A DNA stretch of 64,000 bases from Methylopila sp. Yamaguchi. Lineage in GTDB: Bacteria; Pseudomonadota; Alphaproteobacteria; Rhizobiales; Methylopilaceae. Location: NCBI RefSeq assembly GCF_002897035.1, contig NZ_BAUX01000004.1, positions 62,001-126,000 of the forward strand, written 5' to 3'. Each line of letters begins with the position of its first letter. Positions within the stretch are counted from its first letter, which is position 1. The position numbers and the translations under genes are program-made. Below are positions 36,569 through 46,328 of this stretch, piece after piece. Below the pieces are notes generated by a model. The model saw only the letters and a list, made by a program, of their open reading frames with translations. It had not been told where the DNA came from and made no database searches.

Positions 36569-36601
36569 CCGGGCCTCCGCGCCGGACGGCCGCTCCTCGG
36601 G

Positions 36602-37909
36602 TCAGTCCTGCCGGAACGCCTTCGCCACCTGATCAGCGAGGGGCTTGGTGAAGTACGACAGCATCGTGCGGTAGTCGGTCTGCACGAAGGCCTCCGCCGG
36701 CATGCCGGGCACGAGCGCGCGTTCGCCGAGCCGGGCGCGCTCGCCGGGCGCGAGCGCGATCCGTACGGGAAAGTGCGACGCGCCGCTGCGCTGGTCCACC
36801 ACGACATCGGCCGCGACCATCGCCACTTCGCCCGCAAGTTCGGGCGTCGTCCGCTGGTTGAGGCCGGACATCCGGATGAACGCCTTCTGTCCGACGCGCA
36901 CCTGGTCGACGTCTTGGGGCGCGACCTTCGCCTCGACCATCAGGTCCTCGCCGTCGGGCACGATCAGCATCACGGTTTCGGCCGCGCCGATGACGCCGCC
37001 GGGGTTGAACACGGCGAGCTGGTGGACGACGCCGTCCTGCGGAGCCAGCAGGTCGATGCGCGCGAGCACGTCGTCGGCGGCGGTCTTGCGTTCGACAAGT
37101 TCAGCCTGCTTGGCCTGGATCTCCCGCAGCTCCTTCGAGACCTCGCTCCGGAGATCCTGGTCGATCTGGATGATCTGCTGCTCGATCTCGCTCAGCCTGC
37201 CGCGCGCCTGCGCGGTCTCCGAGATGAGCTGGCCGCGCTCGCCGCGCAGGCGCGTCTCCTCGCGGCGCAGGTTGGTTACGCGGGTGAGCGGCACGAGCTG
37301 GCTACGGTAGAGGCTCTCGACGCCCACGAGCTCCTTCCGGATGAGATCGGTCTCGTCGGCCTTGGACGCGGCCTGCTGTTCGAGGCCATGGATCTGTTCG
37401 CGCGTCTGCTCAATTCGCTCGCGGAGCTGCCGAACCTGCCCCAGGCGCGCCTCGCGGCGCGCGGCGAACAGCTTCAGCTCGCCGCCGAGAAGGTCCTCGA
37501 CCTCGGGCATGCTGCGGCGGGAGGCCATGCGCAGGCTCACGGCCATCTCGGCGGCGCCGTCGCGCTCGGCGACGAGGCGCATCTGGCGGGCGGCGAGCTC
37601 GTCGAGCCCCTTCTCCACGATCGCGAGGCTCGCCCGCGCCACCGTTTCGTCGAGGCGGAGGACGACCGCGCCGGCCTTCACGCGGTCGCCGTCGCGGACG
37701 TTGATCGCGCCGACCACCCCGCCAGTCGGGTGTTGGACCTTCTTGACGTGGCGGTCCACGACGACCGAACCCGGCGCCACCACGGCGCCGGAGAACTCGA
37801 CGCTGGCGCTCAGGCCGCCGACGCCGACGGTCAGAAGCGCGAAAGCTGCGCCCGCGGCGAGGACGTGCCGCCGGATCGATTTCTGCACGGACGAGGTTGG
37901 GGCGCTCAT
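36602..37909 (-). CDS. Type I secretion membrane fusion protein (HlyD/PrtE family)
   Basis: This 435-residue periplasmic adaptor has one membrane helix (about 15-37), then a lipoyl/barrel half (GSVVVDRHVKKVQHPTGG, INVRDGDRVKAG). A long coiled-coil hairpin spans about 90-290, and the second half carries IDLLAPQDGVVHQLAV and LMVEAKVAPQDVDQVRVG. It links the inner-membrane ABC exporter to an outer-membrane TolC-type channel. Its ATG overlaps the ABC transporter stop (ATGA). No TolC gene is in the window, so the channel must come from elsewhere. Confidence 0.93.
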   Translation of the reverse strand: MSAPTSSVQKSIRRHVLAAGAAFALLTVGVGGLSASVEFSGAVVAPGSVVVDRHVKKVQHPTGGVVGAINVRDGDRVKAGAVVLRLDETVARASLAIVEKGLDELAARQMRLVAERDGAAEMAVSLRMASRRSMPEVEDLLGGELKLFAARREARLGQVRQLRERIEQTREQIHGLEQQAASKADETDLIRKELVGVESLYRSQLVPLTRVTNLRREETRLRGERGQLISETAQARGRLSEIEQQIIQIDQDLRSEVSKELREIQAKQAELVERKTAADDVLARIDLLAPQDGVVHQLAVFNPGGVIGAAETVMLIVPDGEDLMVEAKVAPQDVDQVRVGQKAFIRMSGLNQRTTPELAGEVAMVAADVVVDQRSGASHFPVRIALAPGERARLGERALVPGMPAEAFVQTDYRTMLSYFTKPLADQVAKAFRQD

Positions 37910-39648
37910 CACACGGCTCCTGCGGGAACGACGGTGAGGGAAGGGCCGGCTGCGACCCGCGGCATCGCCGGGGTCGGCCGCTGGAAGTTGGGCAGGACCT
38001 CGTCCTTCCGGCCGAAGGACTGAACGCGGCCGTCCTTCATCGCGAGGATGAAATCGGCGGGCGCGAGGGCGCTGGATCGGTGCGCCACGACCACCACCAC
38101 GCCGCCGCGGTCGCGGACGCCTTGGATCGCGCGGCTGAGCGCCGCCTCGCCTTCGGTGTCGAGGTTGGAGTTCGGCTCGTCGAGGACGACGAGGAAGGGC
38201 GAACCGAACAGGGCGCGGGCGAGGGCCACGCGCTGGCGCTGACCGGCGGACAAGGCCGCGCCGCCGTGGCCGATCTGGCAGTTGTAGCCGCCCGGCAGGC
38301 GCAGGATCATCTCGTGGACGCCCGCGGCCTGGGCTGCGGCGATCACCGCGTCCGGGTCTGGCGCCGCGCCGAAGCGCGCGATGTTCTGCTCGATCGTGCC
38401 GGCGAAGAGCTCCACATCCTGCGGCAGGTAGCCGACGTGGGGCCCGAGCTGATCGGGGTCCCATTGGTCGAGCGAGGCGCCGTCGAGGCGGATCTTGCCG
38501 CGGCGCGCCGGCCAGACGCCGACGAGCATGCGGGCAAGCGACGACTTCCCGGAGCCGCTGGGGCCGATCACGCCCAGCGCCGACCCCGCGTCCAGGGCGA
38601 AGGAGACGTCGTCAACGAGCAGGACTTGTCCGCCTGGGGCCGCGGTGGCGGCGGCTTCGACGCTAAGCCGCGCGCGGGGCGCGGGGAGCTTCATGGTCTG
38701 CGCCGTCGGACGCGTGGTCCGCAGCGTTTCCTTCAGCCGGCGCCAGGCCTGCCGCGCCGCGACGAAGCCTTTCCAGTTTCCGATCGCGAGGTCGACCGGG
38801 CCGAGCGCCTTCCCGGTCAGAATTGAGCTCGCGATCATGATGCCGCCGGTGGCCTGGCCGTCGATCACGAGGTAGGCGCCGACGGCGAGGACCGCAGACT
38901 GAAGGGCCATGCGCAGGACCTTCGACAGCGCGCCGAAGCCGCCGGAAACGTCCGAGGTGCTCCGCTGGTGCTTGAGGAAGCGCGCGTTGGCTTCCCCCCA
39001 GATCGCGCAGAGCCGCCCGCCCATCCCCATCGCCTCGACCACTTCGGCGTTGCGGCGGCTGGCCTGGCTTACGCCTTCGCGCGCCATGCCGGCGGCCACC
39101 GCCTGCTGCGCCGCGCCGCGCGTGAGCAGCTCGGTCAGCCCTGTGACGGCGATCAGGATGAGCGCGCCAGCGAGAGTGGTGAGGCCGAGCCAGGGGTGGA
39201 AGGCGAAGCACACCGCAAGGTAGATCGGCATCCATGGCAGGTCGAACAGCGCGCCCGGTCCGCTGCCGGAGAGAAACGCGCGCACCTGGTCGAGGTCGCG
39301 CTGGGCCTGCATGCCGTCGCCGTCGCCCGACGACAGCAGCGCCCGGCGGACGGTGCTTCGGAACACCACGGCGTTCAGGGTTTCGTCCAGCCGCAGGGCC
39401 ACGCGGACGAGGATGCGAGCGCGCAGAAGATCGAAGAGACCGAGGAACGCGTAGAGCAGCAGCACGACCAGGCCGAGGCCGACGAGCGTCGGCAGGCTGT
39501 GGCTCGGCAGCACCCGGTCGTAGACTTCCATCATGAAGACGGCGCCGGACAGGGTTAGGACGTTGGCGGCGCCGCTGACGAGGGCGACGGCGACCAGCGC
39601 GCCGGCGTTGGATCGGATGAATCGGTAGGAGGCGAGGTTCGGAGACAC
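37909..39648 (-). CDS. Type I secretion ABC transporter (PrtD family)
   Basis: I chose GTG 39648, preceded by GGAGGG, giving 579 residues; this start yields VSPNLASYRFIRSNAG, the usual PrtD N-terminus. A six-helix membrane domain spans about 20-300. The ATPase domain has Walker A GPSGSGKSS, Q-loop YLPQDVEL, signature LSAGQRQR and Walker B LVVLDEPNSNLD. PrtD-type exporters lack the peptidase-like domain of HlyB and move RTX proteins with uncleaved C-terminal signals. The RTX peroxidase gene ends 110 bp upstream of this start and is the obvious substrate. Confidence 0.93.
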   Translation of the reverse strand: MSPNLASYRFIRSNAGALVAVALVSGAANVLTLSGAVFMMEVYDRVLPSHSLPTLVGLGLVVLLLYAFLGLFDLLRARILVRVALRLDETLNAVVFRSTVRRALLSSGDGDGMQAQRDLDQVRAFLSGSGPGALFDLPWMPIYLAVCFAFHPWLGLTTLAGALILIAVTGLTELLTRGAAQQAVAAGMAREGVSQASRRNAEVVEAMGMGGRLCAIWGEANARFLKHQRSTSDVSGGFGALSKVLRMALQSAVLAVGAYLVIDGQATGGIMIASSILTGKALGPVDLAIGNWKGFVAARQAWRRLKETLRTTRPTAQTMKLPAPRARLSVEAAATAAPGGQVLLVDDVSFALDAGSALGVIGPSGSGKSSLARMLVGVWPARRGKIRLDGASLDQWDPDQLGPHVGYLPQDVELFAGTIEQNIARFGAAPDPDAVIAAAQAAGVHEMILRLPGGYNCQIGHGGAALSAGQRQRVALARALFGSPFLVVLDEPNSNLDTEGEAALSRAIQGVRDRGGVVVVVAHRSSALAPADFILAMKDGRVQSFGRKDEVLPNFQRPTPAMPRVAAGPSLTVVPAGAV

Positions 39649-39758
39649 GGGTCCCTCCGTCGGCGGAAGCTGAGATCTGGCGGGGGGTGGAAACGTCGGG
39701 GAAACGGGAAGCCGGAACGCCGCGGGCGGCGCTCGGCTTCCCATCCCTTCGCGCCGGG

Positions 39759-42700
39759 CTAGGCGAGCGCGAAGTCCGTGATGTCGACGTTTGCGATGTT
39801 GACCCCCACGAGCAGGACCGTGCCGCCCGCGACCGTGACCAGGGTGCTGCTGCTGACCTGCGAGAAGGAGACGTTGGCCGCAAAGTTCTGAGCCGTGACG
39901 CCGAGCGACGACAGGTCGATATGGTCCTGTCCTCCGGCTGCCACCGCGTCGAACTGGTTGATGCGGTCGTTTCCGAAGTTGGCGGTGAGGCGGAAGAGGT
40001 CGTCGCCGCCGCCTGCGCCGCTGAGGATATCGTTGCCGCCGCCGCCGTTCAGCACGTCGTTTCCGGCGCCGCCGACCAGCGTGTTCGCCAACTCGTTGCC
40101 CGTGAGCGAGACCCCGGCGCCGGCGCCGTAGTTCGCGCGCAGACTTTCGATCGATGAGCCGGCGGTCATCGTCCAACTCGTCGCGGCGTAGACCGTGTCC
40201 TGGCCTTCGCCCACGGCCTCCAGCACGACGTCGCCCGAGGAGTCGACATAGAAGGCGTCGTTTCCGAGCCCGCCGTTGAGTTGGTCCGCCCCGCCGCCGC
40301 CGGTCAGCGCGTCGTCGCCGTCGCCGCCGTTGAGCGTGTCGGCTTGGGCGCCGCCGAGGATCTTGTTGTTGAGTTCGTTGCCGGTGAGGGTGATCCCCGT
40401 CGCGGCCGAGCCATAGTCGCTCCGGAGCGTCTCGACCGCCGAACCGGCGCCGAGCGTCCAGCTCGACGAGGCGTAGACGGTGTCGGTTCCCTCGCCGGCA
40501 AGTTCCGTGACCACGTCGCCGGTCGCGTCGACGTAGAAGGTGTCGTTGCCGATCCCGCCGCGCAGTTGGTCGGCGCCCAAGCCGCCCGTCAGGACGTCGT
40601 TCCCGCCGCCGCCGACAAGGATGTCCGCCGCGCCCCCGCCGAAGATCTTGTTGGCGAGTTCGTTACCGGTCAACGTCAGGCCGGGAGCGCCCGCGCTGTA
40701 GCGCGCGCGGATGGTCTCGACCGCGGAACCCGCTTCCAGCGTCCAGTCCACGGTGCTGTAGACCGTGTCGCTGCCGCCGCCCGCGGCCTCGACCGCCCGA
40801 TCGCCAGCCGCGCCGACGATGTAGGTGTCGTTGCCGGCGCCGCCTCGCGCTTCGTCGGCCCCGAGCCCGCCGTCGAGGCGGTCCGCGCCGTCGCCGCCGG
40901 ACAGGGTGTCCGCCTTGGCGCCGCCGTATAGGGCGTTCGCGAGCTCGTTGCCCCCAATCGCTATGCCGACCGCCGCGGCCCCGTAGTTCGTGCGGATGGT
41001 CTCCACCGAAGAGCCGGAGCCGAGGGTCCAGGACTTCGAGGCGTAGACGAGGTCATCGCCTTCGCCCGCGTCCTCCAGGACCAGGTCGCCAAGGTTGTCC
41101 ACGTAGTAGATGTCGTCGCCGACGCCGGCCTTGAGCGTGTCCGCGCCGCCGAGGCCGTCGAGCTTGTCCGCGCCCGCCCCGGCGTGGATGACGTTGTTGC
41201 GGGCGTCGCCCGAAACCTGCTCCGGCGCTACGTCGTGCACGGTGACCGTGAACGCCTTCTCGAAGGTGAACTCGCCGTCCGAGACCCGCACCGTGACGGT
41301 GTGGGACGCGTTCTGGTCAAAGTCGATGAGGGTCCGGTCCGCCACCGTGATCTGGCCCGCCGCGTCGATCGCGAAGCGCCCTTCGGGATCGTCGATGATC
41401 GAGTAGACCAGCCCTGCGGGTCCGTCCGGGTCGGCCGCCAGCACGGAGCCCACGATTACGCCGTTGACCCCGTTTTCGGTCACCTCGAGCGCCGTCGCCG
41501 CGGTGATGTCGGTCGGCGCGTCGTTGACGTTGATGACCGCGTCGGTCGCTTCCGAGAACACGCGCTCGGTGAGGCCGAGACCGTCCACGAAGCTCGCGAT
41601 GGCGCGGATCTGCAGGCCGACTTCGGCCTGGGTCGGCGTGAAGGTCTCGCCCGTGGCGCCTGCGATGTCGACCCAGGAGTCGATGCCGTTCTGGGTGACG
41701 AAGACCTGCCAGGTCACCGTCATGGTGCCGGGCTGGATCCCGTTCACGTCGTCCACGTCCACGAAAGCGGTCAGCTCCTGCGACTGTTCGGGCGACAGGT
41801 TGCTGATCGTGACCGAGCCGAACGGGACGGCGTTGCCGCTCCCGTTGATGTCGATGGTCACGTCGGCGAACTGCAGGCGCTCGATGCCCCACAGCCGATC
41901 GACGCCGTCGATGCCGGTCGTGTCGGTCACCGTGATGCTGCCGTCCGGGGCGAGGCCGTTGATGACGTAATTCGACGCGTTGCCCGTGAAGGCGGCGGTG
42001 TCGACGTCGTCGGTCGCGTTGACGTCCAAAATCTCGCGGACCGCCACAAGCTGCGAGGGATTGATCTCGCGGGACAGCAGCCTCGCCCTCAGCGAGGACA
42101 GGCTGTTGACCGTGAACAGCTCGACGTCATGGTCCTGCGGGTCCCGCACGCTGATCCGGACGTTCAGCCAGCGGTCGCCGTCGATGATGTCGTCGCCGCC
42201 TTTGCCGGTGATCAGGTCGTTGCCGTCGCCGCCGAGGATGATGTCGCCGCCTGTCGATGGGTCAAAGACGACGCCGTTCGGATCGAGCAGGCGGGGCCCA
42301 AAGTACTGCTGCAGATTGGCGATCCGGTCGACGCCCGCCTGGGTGAGCACGTTTTCGGCGCCGTTGCCCCCGATGGTTCCGCCCCCGCCGACGGGGCGGT
42401 TGGTGCCTGTCAGGATGTCGTCGAACTTCCAGCCGGAGAGGCCTTCGACCGAGTCGAAGCGGTCGCGCAGGATCAGCGCCTGCTGGGTCACGAAGATCGG
42501 GATGCCGAGATCAGAGTTGGCGGCGACAGGGTCGCTCTTGTGGATCGCCCAGTCGAAGCCCGCCATGCCGTTGTTGCGCTGGATGCCGGCGCCCTCGAAC
42601 ATGATGTCGTCGCCGTTCTCGCCGTCGTAGTCGGTGTCGTTGCCCTGACCGTTCAGGATGTCATGGCCGACGATCGTGCTGTTGAAGAACAGCTGAGAGT

Positions 42701-45700
42701 TCTCGCCGGTCAAACCGTCGAAGCCGTCGCCGCCCTCGATCCAGTCGTCGCCCTCGTTGCCCATCAGGTTGTCGGAGCCGGCTCCGCCAAGGATGAAGTC
42801 GTCGCCTTCGCCGGCGAACACCTCGGTGGTGTTGGCGCCCGCGAAGATCGCGTCTTGACCTCGGCCGCCGTGAAGGATGTCGAGGCCGGCGCCGCCGCTG
42901 ATCACGTCGTTGCCGTCGCCGCCGCGCAGGAAGTCGTCGCCGAAGGGATCGATGATGATGTCGTCGCCGTCGCCGCCGAACACCTGGTCGGATTCCATGC
43001 CGGCGTTCAGGTAGTCGTTGCCCGCGCCGCCCCAGAGGGCGTCGATTCCCTTGTCGCCGAGCAGCGTATCGTTGCCTTCGGTGCCGCCGAGGACGACGTG
43101 CTCGCCGCCGCGGAACTGGAGGTAGCCGCCGTCGGCATGGCCGTCGCCGTCCACGTCCGCGCCCGGCGCCCGCCGCGTCACCTTTGGCGTCAGCGTCTGC
43201 GTGGTCGGGTTATCGAACACCGGGTCGGCGCCGATCTGCACCGCCTGGTTAAGCTCCAGGATGAGGTCGGAGCGGCCGAATAGGTCGCCCGGCAGATGCG
43301 ACGAACCGGGGTCGCCCAGGTCGGTGTTGCGCATCACCAGCTGCGAGAAGGTGTTGGCCTCGAGCTCGTTCAGCAGGTTCAGGCCTTGGGTGCGGCTCAG
43401 GTAGTAAAGACGGTCGCCGTTTTGGAGGTTCGTGAGCTGGGCCTCGAACACGTAGGTGAACGTCGAGCCCAGCATGCCGCCGAACTCCATCTTCTGTTCG
43501 GCGAGGCCGCCGATCCAGAAGTCCACCTTGTTGAGGCCCGTCTCCACCCCCGCCCAGTCGCCGGTGCTGTTGAGGAAGTCATCGCGGTCTGCAGGGGGCG
43601 CGTAGGTGACTCCGTTCACGACCTCCGTCGTGCCGAGCACCAGGGCGGTGGCCGCCGCGCGCTTGCCGGCGAGCGTGGTCTGCGAGGTGATGCTCTCGTG
43701 CGTGCCGTAGGCTGCGATGAAGTTGACGATCGACAGCGGGTTCTTGATGTTTCCGGTGAAGTCGAGCCAGCTTTCGTACGGCTTGATCTGCGCGAATCCC
43801 GTGTCTTCGTAGAACTGCGCGCGCGCCTCATTCAGCGACGGAACGCCCGTTTCACGGGCGCGCGCGATGTTCAGCGCGGCGAGATCCAGCGGCAGCCCGA
43901 CGAGGTTGTTGCGCAGCGCGTCGGTGACAAACTCGTCGATCTCGTTGCCGATCTGACGGGTCGAGCCGCGTATGATCGCGCCGGCGGCTTCCGCCGCCGT
44001 GACGCCGCTTCCCTCGAACTGCTGCGGGTTGAGGAACGCGTCGAACAGCGCGATGTCGTCCGACGTCATGTCGGCGTCCATGCGCCCGACCGTCTCGGTC
44101 AGCATGGAATGGCCGAAGCGGTAGACCACATGCGCGAACTCGGCGGTGATCGAGGGATCGATGTCGGCGGTGTTGGTGAAGACGAACGGGTTGACCGCCG
44201 GCTGCACCTTCCGCGCGAACTCCTCGAACACCAGGTGCTGATACTCCATCTCGGTGACGAAGCGGGCGGCCTGGAACAGGCGCTCGCCGTCCCACACCAG
44301 GGCGCTCGTGTCGGCCGGGATTTCAGTGATGTCGTTGACCAGCCACTCGTTGATGAAGGCGAGGTCGCCGGTTTCGAGGATCGTCGCCTTGTTGGCCTCG
44401 ACCAAGCGATTGTGCTCGGCGTGGAACACGGTGTGGACCGCCGTCAGGGCGATGTTCTCGTTGCCGCGCCCATCGCCCGTGACGTAGTGGGCGTCGAGCA
44501 TCTCGTCGTCGTAGGTCAGCGGATTGTTGTCGTCCGCCACCAGGTCCTTGCCGTCGATGACGCCGTCGAGATTGACGTCCGCGAGGTCGGCGAGATCGAT
44601 CACGGAGTCGCCGTTGGCGTCCTGGATCCGCCCTGCGCCGGCGGTGAGATCCGCGGCGTTGATCGACCCGTCGCCATTGACGTCGAGGCGGTCGCCGTCG
44701 GCCACGAGCTGAACGGGCGGCGTTCCGGGGTTATGGTCGTGGTCGGTCGCGCCGGGGATGGCGTGATGAGCGATGTCGTTGAGGAAAGCGTGGCCAGTGC
44801 GCACGGTGTTGGCCGGCAGCGGCAGGCCGCCTTCGACGCCTTCGACGAAGCCGGTGGGCGTCGCGATCTGCGCGAAGCCGTTCGGCCCAAGGATGAGCTT
44901 GCCGTAAGGGTCCGTGCGCAGCAGCGGCACGTCGTGGACGTCGTTGTCCGTCAGACGGATGCCGAGCATGAGGGCCTGGGCCTTGATCTCGGCCCAGTTC
45001 GCGATGCCGCCGTGGGCGCCCTCAAGCAGGGTGCCGGTCGAGACCGGATGGGAGTCCGGCGTGCCGTCGCCGTCAGAATCGACCGAGAAGGCGTACTCCC
45101 GCAGGAAGGCCTGATGCGAGGGGTGCGAGGTGTAGGTCTGGTTCTGGTCGATCCAGGAGGTCGTGGTGTTGACGGTCTCGTGCCCGTTGACCTGCGTGCT
45201 GCGGGTGAGCGCCATGAAGTTCAGTTCGGGATGCGCCGGATCGTAGAGCGGATCGTCCGGTTGCAGCGGGATGTAGACCGTACCGTTGCCGCCCTTGGTG
45301 ATCAGGTCGAGGCCGTGATCAAAGAACTGGCCGAAGAACGTCATCCAGGCGTTGAACGGAGGCGACAGCCCGATGTCGGGCGACTGGTTCGGGATGAGCG
45401 CGAGCTCGTCGATCGTGGGGACGTAGCCTTCCGGGGGAGGCCCGCCGTTCGCCTCCTCGTACAGCGCCTGGGCGAGCGGGTTCGCGTACCAGGCCGCGAC
45501 CGCCGCGGGGTTGTCCGGCGACATGTCGGCGATGAGGTTGCTGATGATGCGGGGGTCCGCGTCCACGACGCTGCCGGTCGACCCGTAGTCATTGTTAGTC
45601 AGCACGATCCCCGGCCCGACCGCCATCGAGTCGTCGCCTTCGTTGAGGAAGGTCGGGTTGAGCATCCGCGGCAGCACTGTGTCAGCGGCGCCAATCGTTT

Positions 45701-45881
45701 CGTGGCCCGGCAAGAGATTGTTCAGCGTGCCGTCGACCGTCCGCAGCCCGTAAGGCAACAGCGTCGAGTCCGGCCCAATGATGTCCTGCAGGGACTCGCC
45801 GGCCGAATGACGTTCCGCGATCTTGATCTGCGCAAGAATAAACGCCAAGTCGTCTTGGTTGACTGTAAAGCTCGTAGACAT
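39759..45881 (-). CDS. RTX-type animal haem peroxidase, MopA-like, type I secreted
   Basis: This 2040-residue protein has an animal-type (An_peroxidase) domain at about 90-860. Its haem site appears intact by alignment with mammalian peroxidases. FFGQFFDHGLD gives Asp188 and distal His189, GRGNENIAL gives Arg472 and Glu475 before AVHTVFHAEHNRL, and YRFGHSML gives proximal His591. Dockerin-like Ca loops (DVNGDGSINAADL) lie near 395-448. RTX nonapeptide blocks lie at about 930-1100, a cadherin-like domain at about 1450-1560, and four 95-residue RTX units at about 1600-1960. The end, VDITDFALA, suits an uncleaved T1SS signal. There is no N-terminal signal peptide. Similar RTX peroxidases include MopA, tied to Mn(II) oxidation in Aurantimonas; the substrate here is untested. 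ATG 45881 is preferred over GTG 45899. Confidence 0.9.
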   Translation of the reverse strand: MSTSFTVNQDDLAFILAQIKIAERHSAGESLQDIIGPDSTLLPYGLRTVDGTLNNLLPGHETIGAADTVLPRMLNPTFLNEGDDSMAVGPGIVLTNNDYGSTGSVVDADPRIISNLIADMSPDNPAAVAAWYANPLAQALYEEANGGPPPEGYVPTIDELALIPNQSPDIGLSPPFNAWMTFFGQFFDHGLDLITKGGNGTVYIPLQPDDPLYDPAHPELNFMALTRSTQVNGHETVNTTTSWIDQNQTYTSHPSHQAFLREYAFSVDSDGDGTPDSHPVSTGTLLEGAHGGIANWAEIKAQALMLGIRLTDNDVHDVPLLRTDPYGKLILGPNGFAQIATPTGFVEGVEGGLPLPANTVRTGHAFLNDIAHHAIPGATDHDHNPGTPPVQLVADGDRLDVNGDGSINAADLTAGAGRIQDANGDSVIDLADLADVNLDGVIDGKDLVADDNNPLTYDDEMLDAHYVTGDGRGNENIALTAVHTVFHAEHNRLVEANKATILETGDLAFINEWLVNDITEIPADTSALVWDGERLFQAARFVTEMEYQHLVFEEFARKVQPAVNPFVFTNTADIDPSITAEFAHVVYRFGHSMLTETVGRMDADMTSDDIALFDAFLNPQQFEGSGVTAAEAAGAIIRGSTRQIGNEIDEFVTDALRNNLVGLPLDLAALNIARARETGVPSLNEARAQFYEDTGFAQIKPYESWLDFTGNIKNPLSIVNFIAAYGTHESITSQTTLAGKRAAATALVLGTTEVVNGVTYAPPADRDDFLNSTGDWAGVETGLNKVDFWIGGLAEQKMEFGGMLGSTFTYVFEAQLTNLQNGDRLYYLSRTQGLNLLNELEANTFSQLVMRNTDLGDPGSSHLPGDLFGRSDLILELNQAVQIGADPVFDNPTTQTLTPKVTRRAPGADVDGDGHADGGYLQFRGGEHVVLGGTEGNDTLLGDKGIDALWGGAGNDYLNAGMESDQVFGGDGDDIIIDPFGDDFLRGGDGNDVISGGAGLDILHGGRGQDAIFAGANTTEVFAGEGDDFILGGAGSDNLMGNEGDDWIEGGDGFDGLTGENSQLFFNSTIVGHDILNGQGNDTDYDGENGDDIMFEGAGIQRNNGMAGFDWAIHKSDPVAANSDLGIPIFVTQQALILRDRFDSVEGLSGWKFDDILTGTNRPVGGGGTIGGNGAENVLTQAGVDRIANLQQYFGPRLLDPNGVVFDPSTGGDIILGGDGNDLITGKGGDDIIDGDRWLNVRISVRDPQDHDVELFTVNSLSSLRARLLSREINPSQLVAVREILDVNATDDVDTAAFTGNASNYVINGLAPDGSITVTDTTGIDGVDRLWGIERLQFADVTIDINGSGNAVPFGSVTISNLSPEQSQELTAFVDVDDVNGIQPGTMTVTWQVFVTQNGIDSWVDIAGATGETFTPTQAEVGLQIRAIASFVDGLGLTERVFSEATDAVINVNDAPTDITAATALEVTENGVNGVIVGSVLAADPDGPAGLVYSIIDDPEGRFAIDAAGQITVADRTLIDFDQNASHTVTVRVSDGEFTFEKAFTVTVHDVAPEQVSGDARNNVIHAGAGADKLDGLGGADTLKAGVGDDIYYVDNLGDLVLEDAGEGDDLVYASKSWTLGSGSSVETIRTNYGAAAVGIAIGGNELANALYGGAKADTLSGGDGADRLDGGLGADEARGGAGNDTYIVGAAGDRAVEAAGGGSDTVYSTVDWTLEAGSAVETIRARYSAGAPGLTLTGNELANKIFGGGAADILVGGGGNDVLTGGLGADQLRGGIGNDTFYVDATGDVVTELAGEGTDTVYASSSWTLGAGSAVETLRSDYGSAATGITLTGNELNNKILGGAQADTLNGGDGDDALTGGGGADQLNGGLGNDAFYVDSSGDVVLEAVGEGQDTVYAATSWTMTAGSSIESLRANYGAGAGVSLTGNELANTLVGGAGNDVLNGGGGNDILSGAGGGDDLFRLTANFGNDRINQFDAVAAGGQDHIDLSSLGVTAQNFAANVSFSQVSSSTLVTVAGGTVLLVGVNIANVDITDFALA
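40000..41071 (-). repeat. Four tandem 285-bp repeats in the peroxidase C-terminus
   Basis: Equivalent points recur at about 41042, 40758, 40473 and 40188, a period of 284-285 bp or 95 residues. Each unit reads GxGxDxVY, then a SWTL-like segment, SxxETxRxxY, an LxGNELANxxxGG segment and two or three RTX nonapeptides (GGxGxDxLxG). Such units form calcium-bound beta-rolls after export. The copies differ enough at DNA level to suggest old duplication, but their length makes recombination or assembly collapse possible. Confidence 0.8.
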
Positions 45882-46328
45882 GACCCTAGCCCCTGTCACG
45901 TATCTTGAAGCATGCGCGTTCGTTCCGCGCCTACGAGGCGCAGCTGGAACGGCTGTTGCTGACGGTCTGGATTGACCCCCTGGAGCGAATGCTTGTGATC
46001 GCTCTGTTTGATCAATTCCACACTGCGGCTAAGGACGCCAGTATGTCTGAATTAATAAGAGGTAAGTTCGCGCGCTATGCAGATATATCTAGTTCGTCGA
46101 ACTTTCGTTGCGAACCCTAGCAAGACGAGCCGTATGAGCTCGCTGAACGAGCGTTGATCGCAGACGGAACAGCGCGGTATGCGCGGTCGAAATTGCAAAT
46201 GGTTCCGAAGAGCGACGGTTATTCTAGGGGTATACTTGGGGTTTTTACATACGCCGGATGAGGCGCCTGTCAGAGGCGCCCGCGCTCTCGCGCCCCTCGG
46301 CCGCGCGGTTCGGCTGTAGCATCAGGCC
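45882..46328. other. 447-bp intergenic region with peroxidase promoter
   Basis: This AT-richer stretch separates the response regulator from the peroxidase. I see no convincing gene; a 71-codon plus-strand frame at 45905 has no family-like features. On the minus strand the heptamer TACCCCT (reverse complement of 46226-46232) matches the NarL-type half-site TACYYMT. It lies about 345 bp before the peroxidase start and about 100 bp after the regulator stop. The long leader and the half-site suggest a regulated peroxidase promoter here. Confidence 0.45.

Noticed and set aside
43296-45908. 870-codon plus-strand open frame opposite the peroxidase
   Set aside because: It lies antisense to the peroxidase with low-complexity Arg/Val/Asp-rich composition and no motif. 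The peroxidase frame has intact catalytic motifs.
45905-46120. 71-codon plus-strand frame upstream of the peroxidase
   Set aside because: It has no ribosome-binding site, no family-like pattern, and starts almost at the peroxidase start, where promoter or leader sequence is expected.
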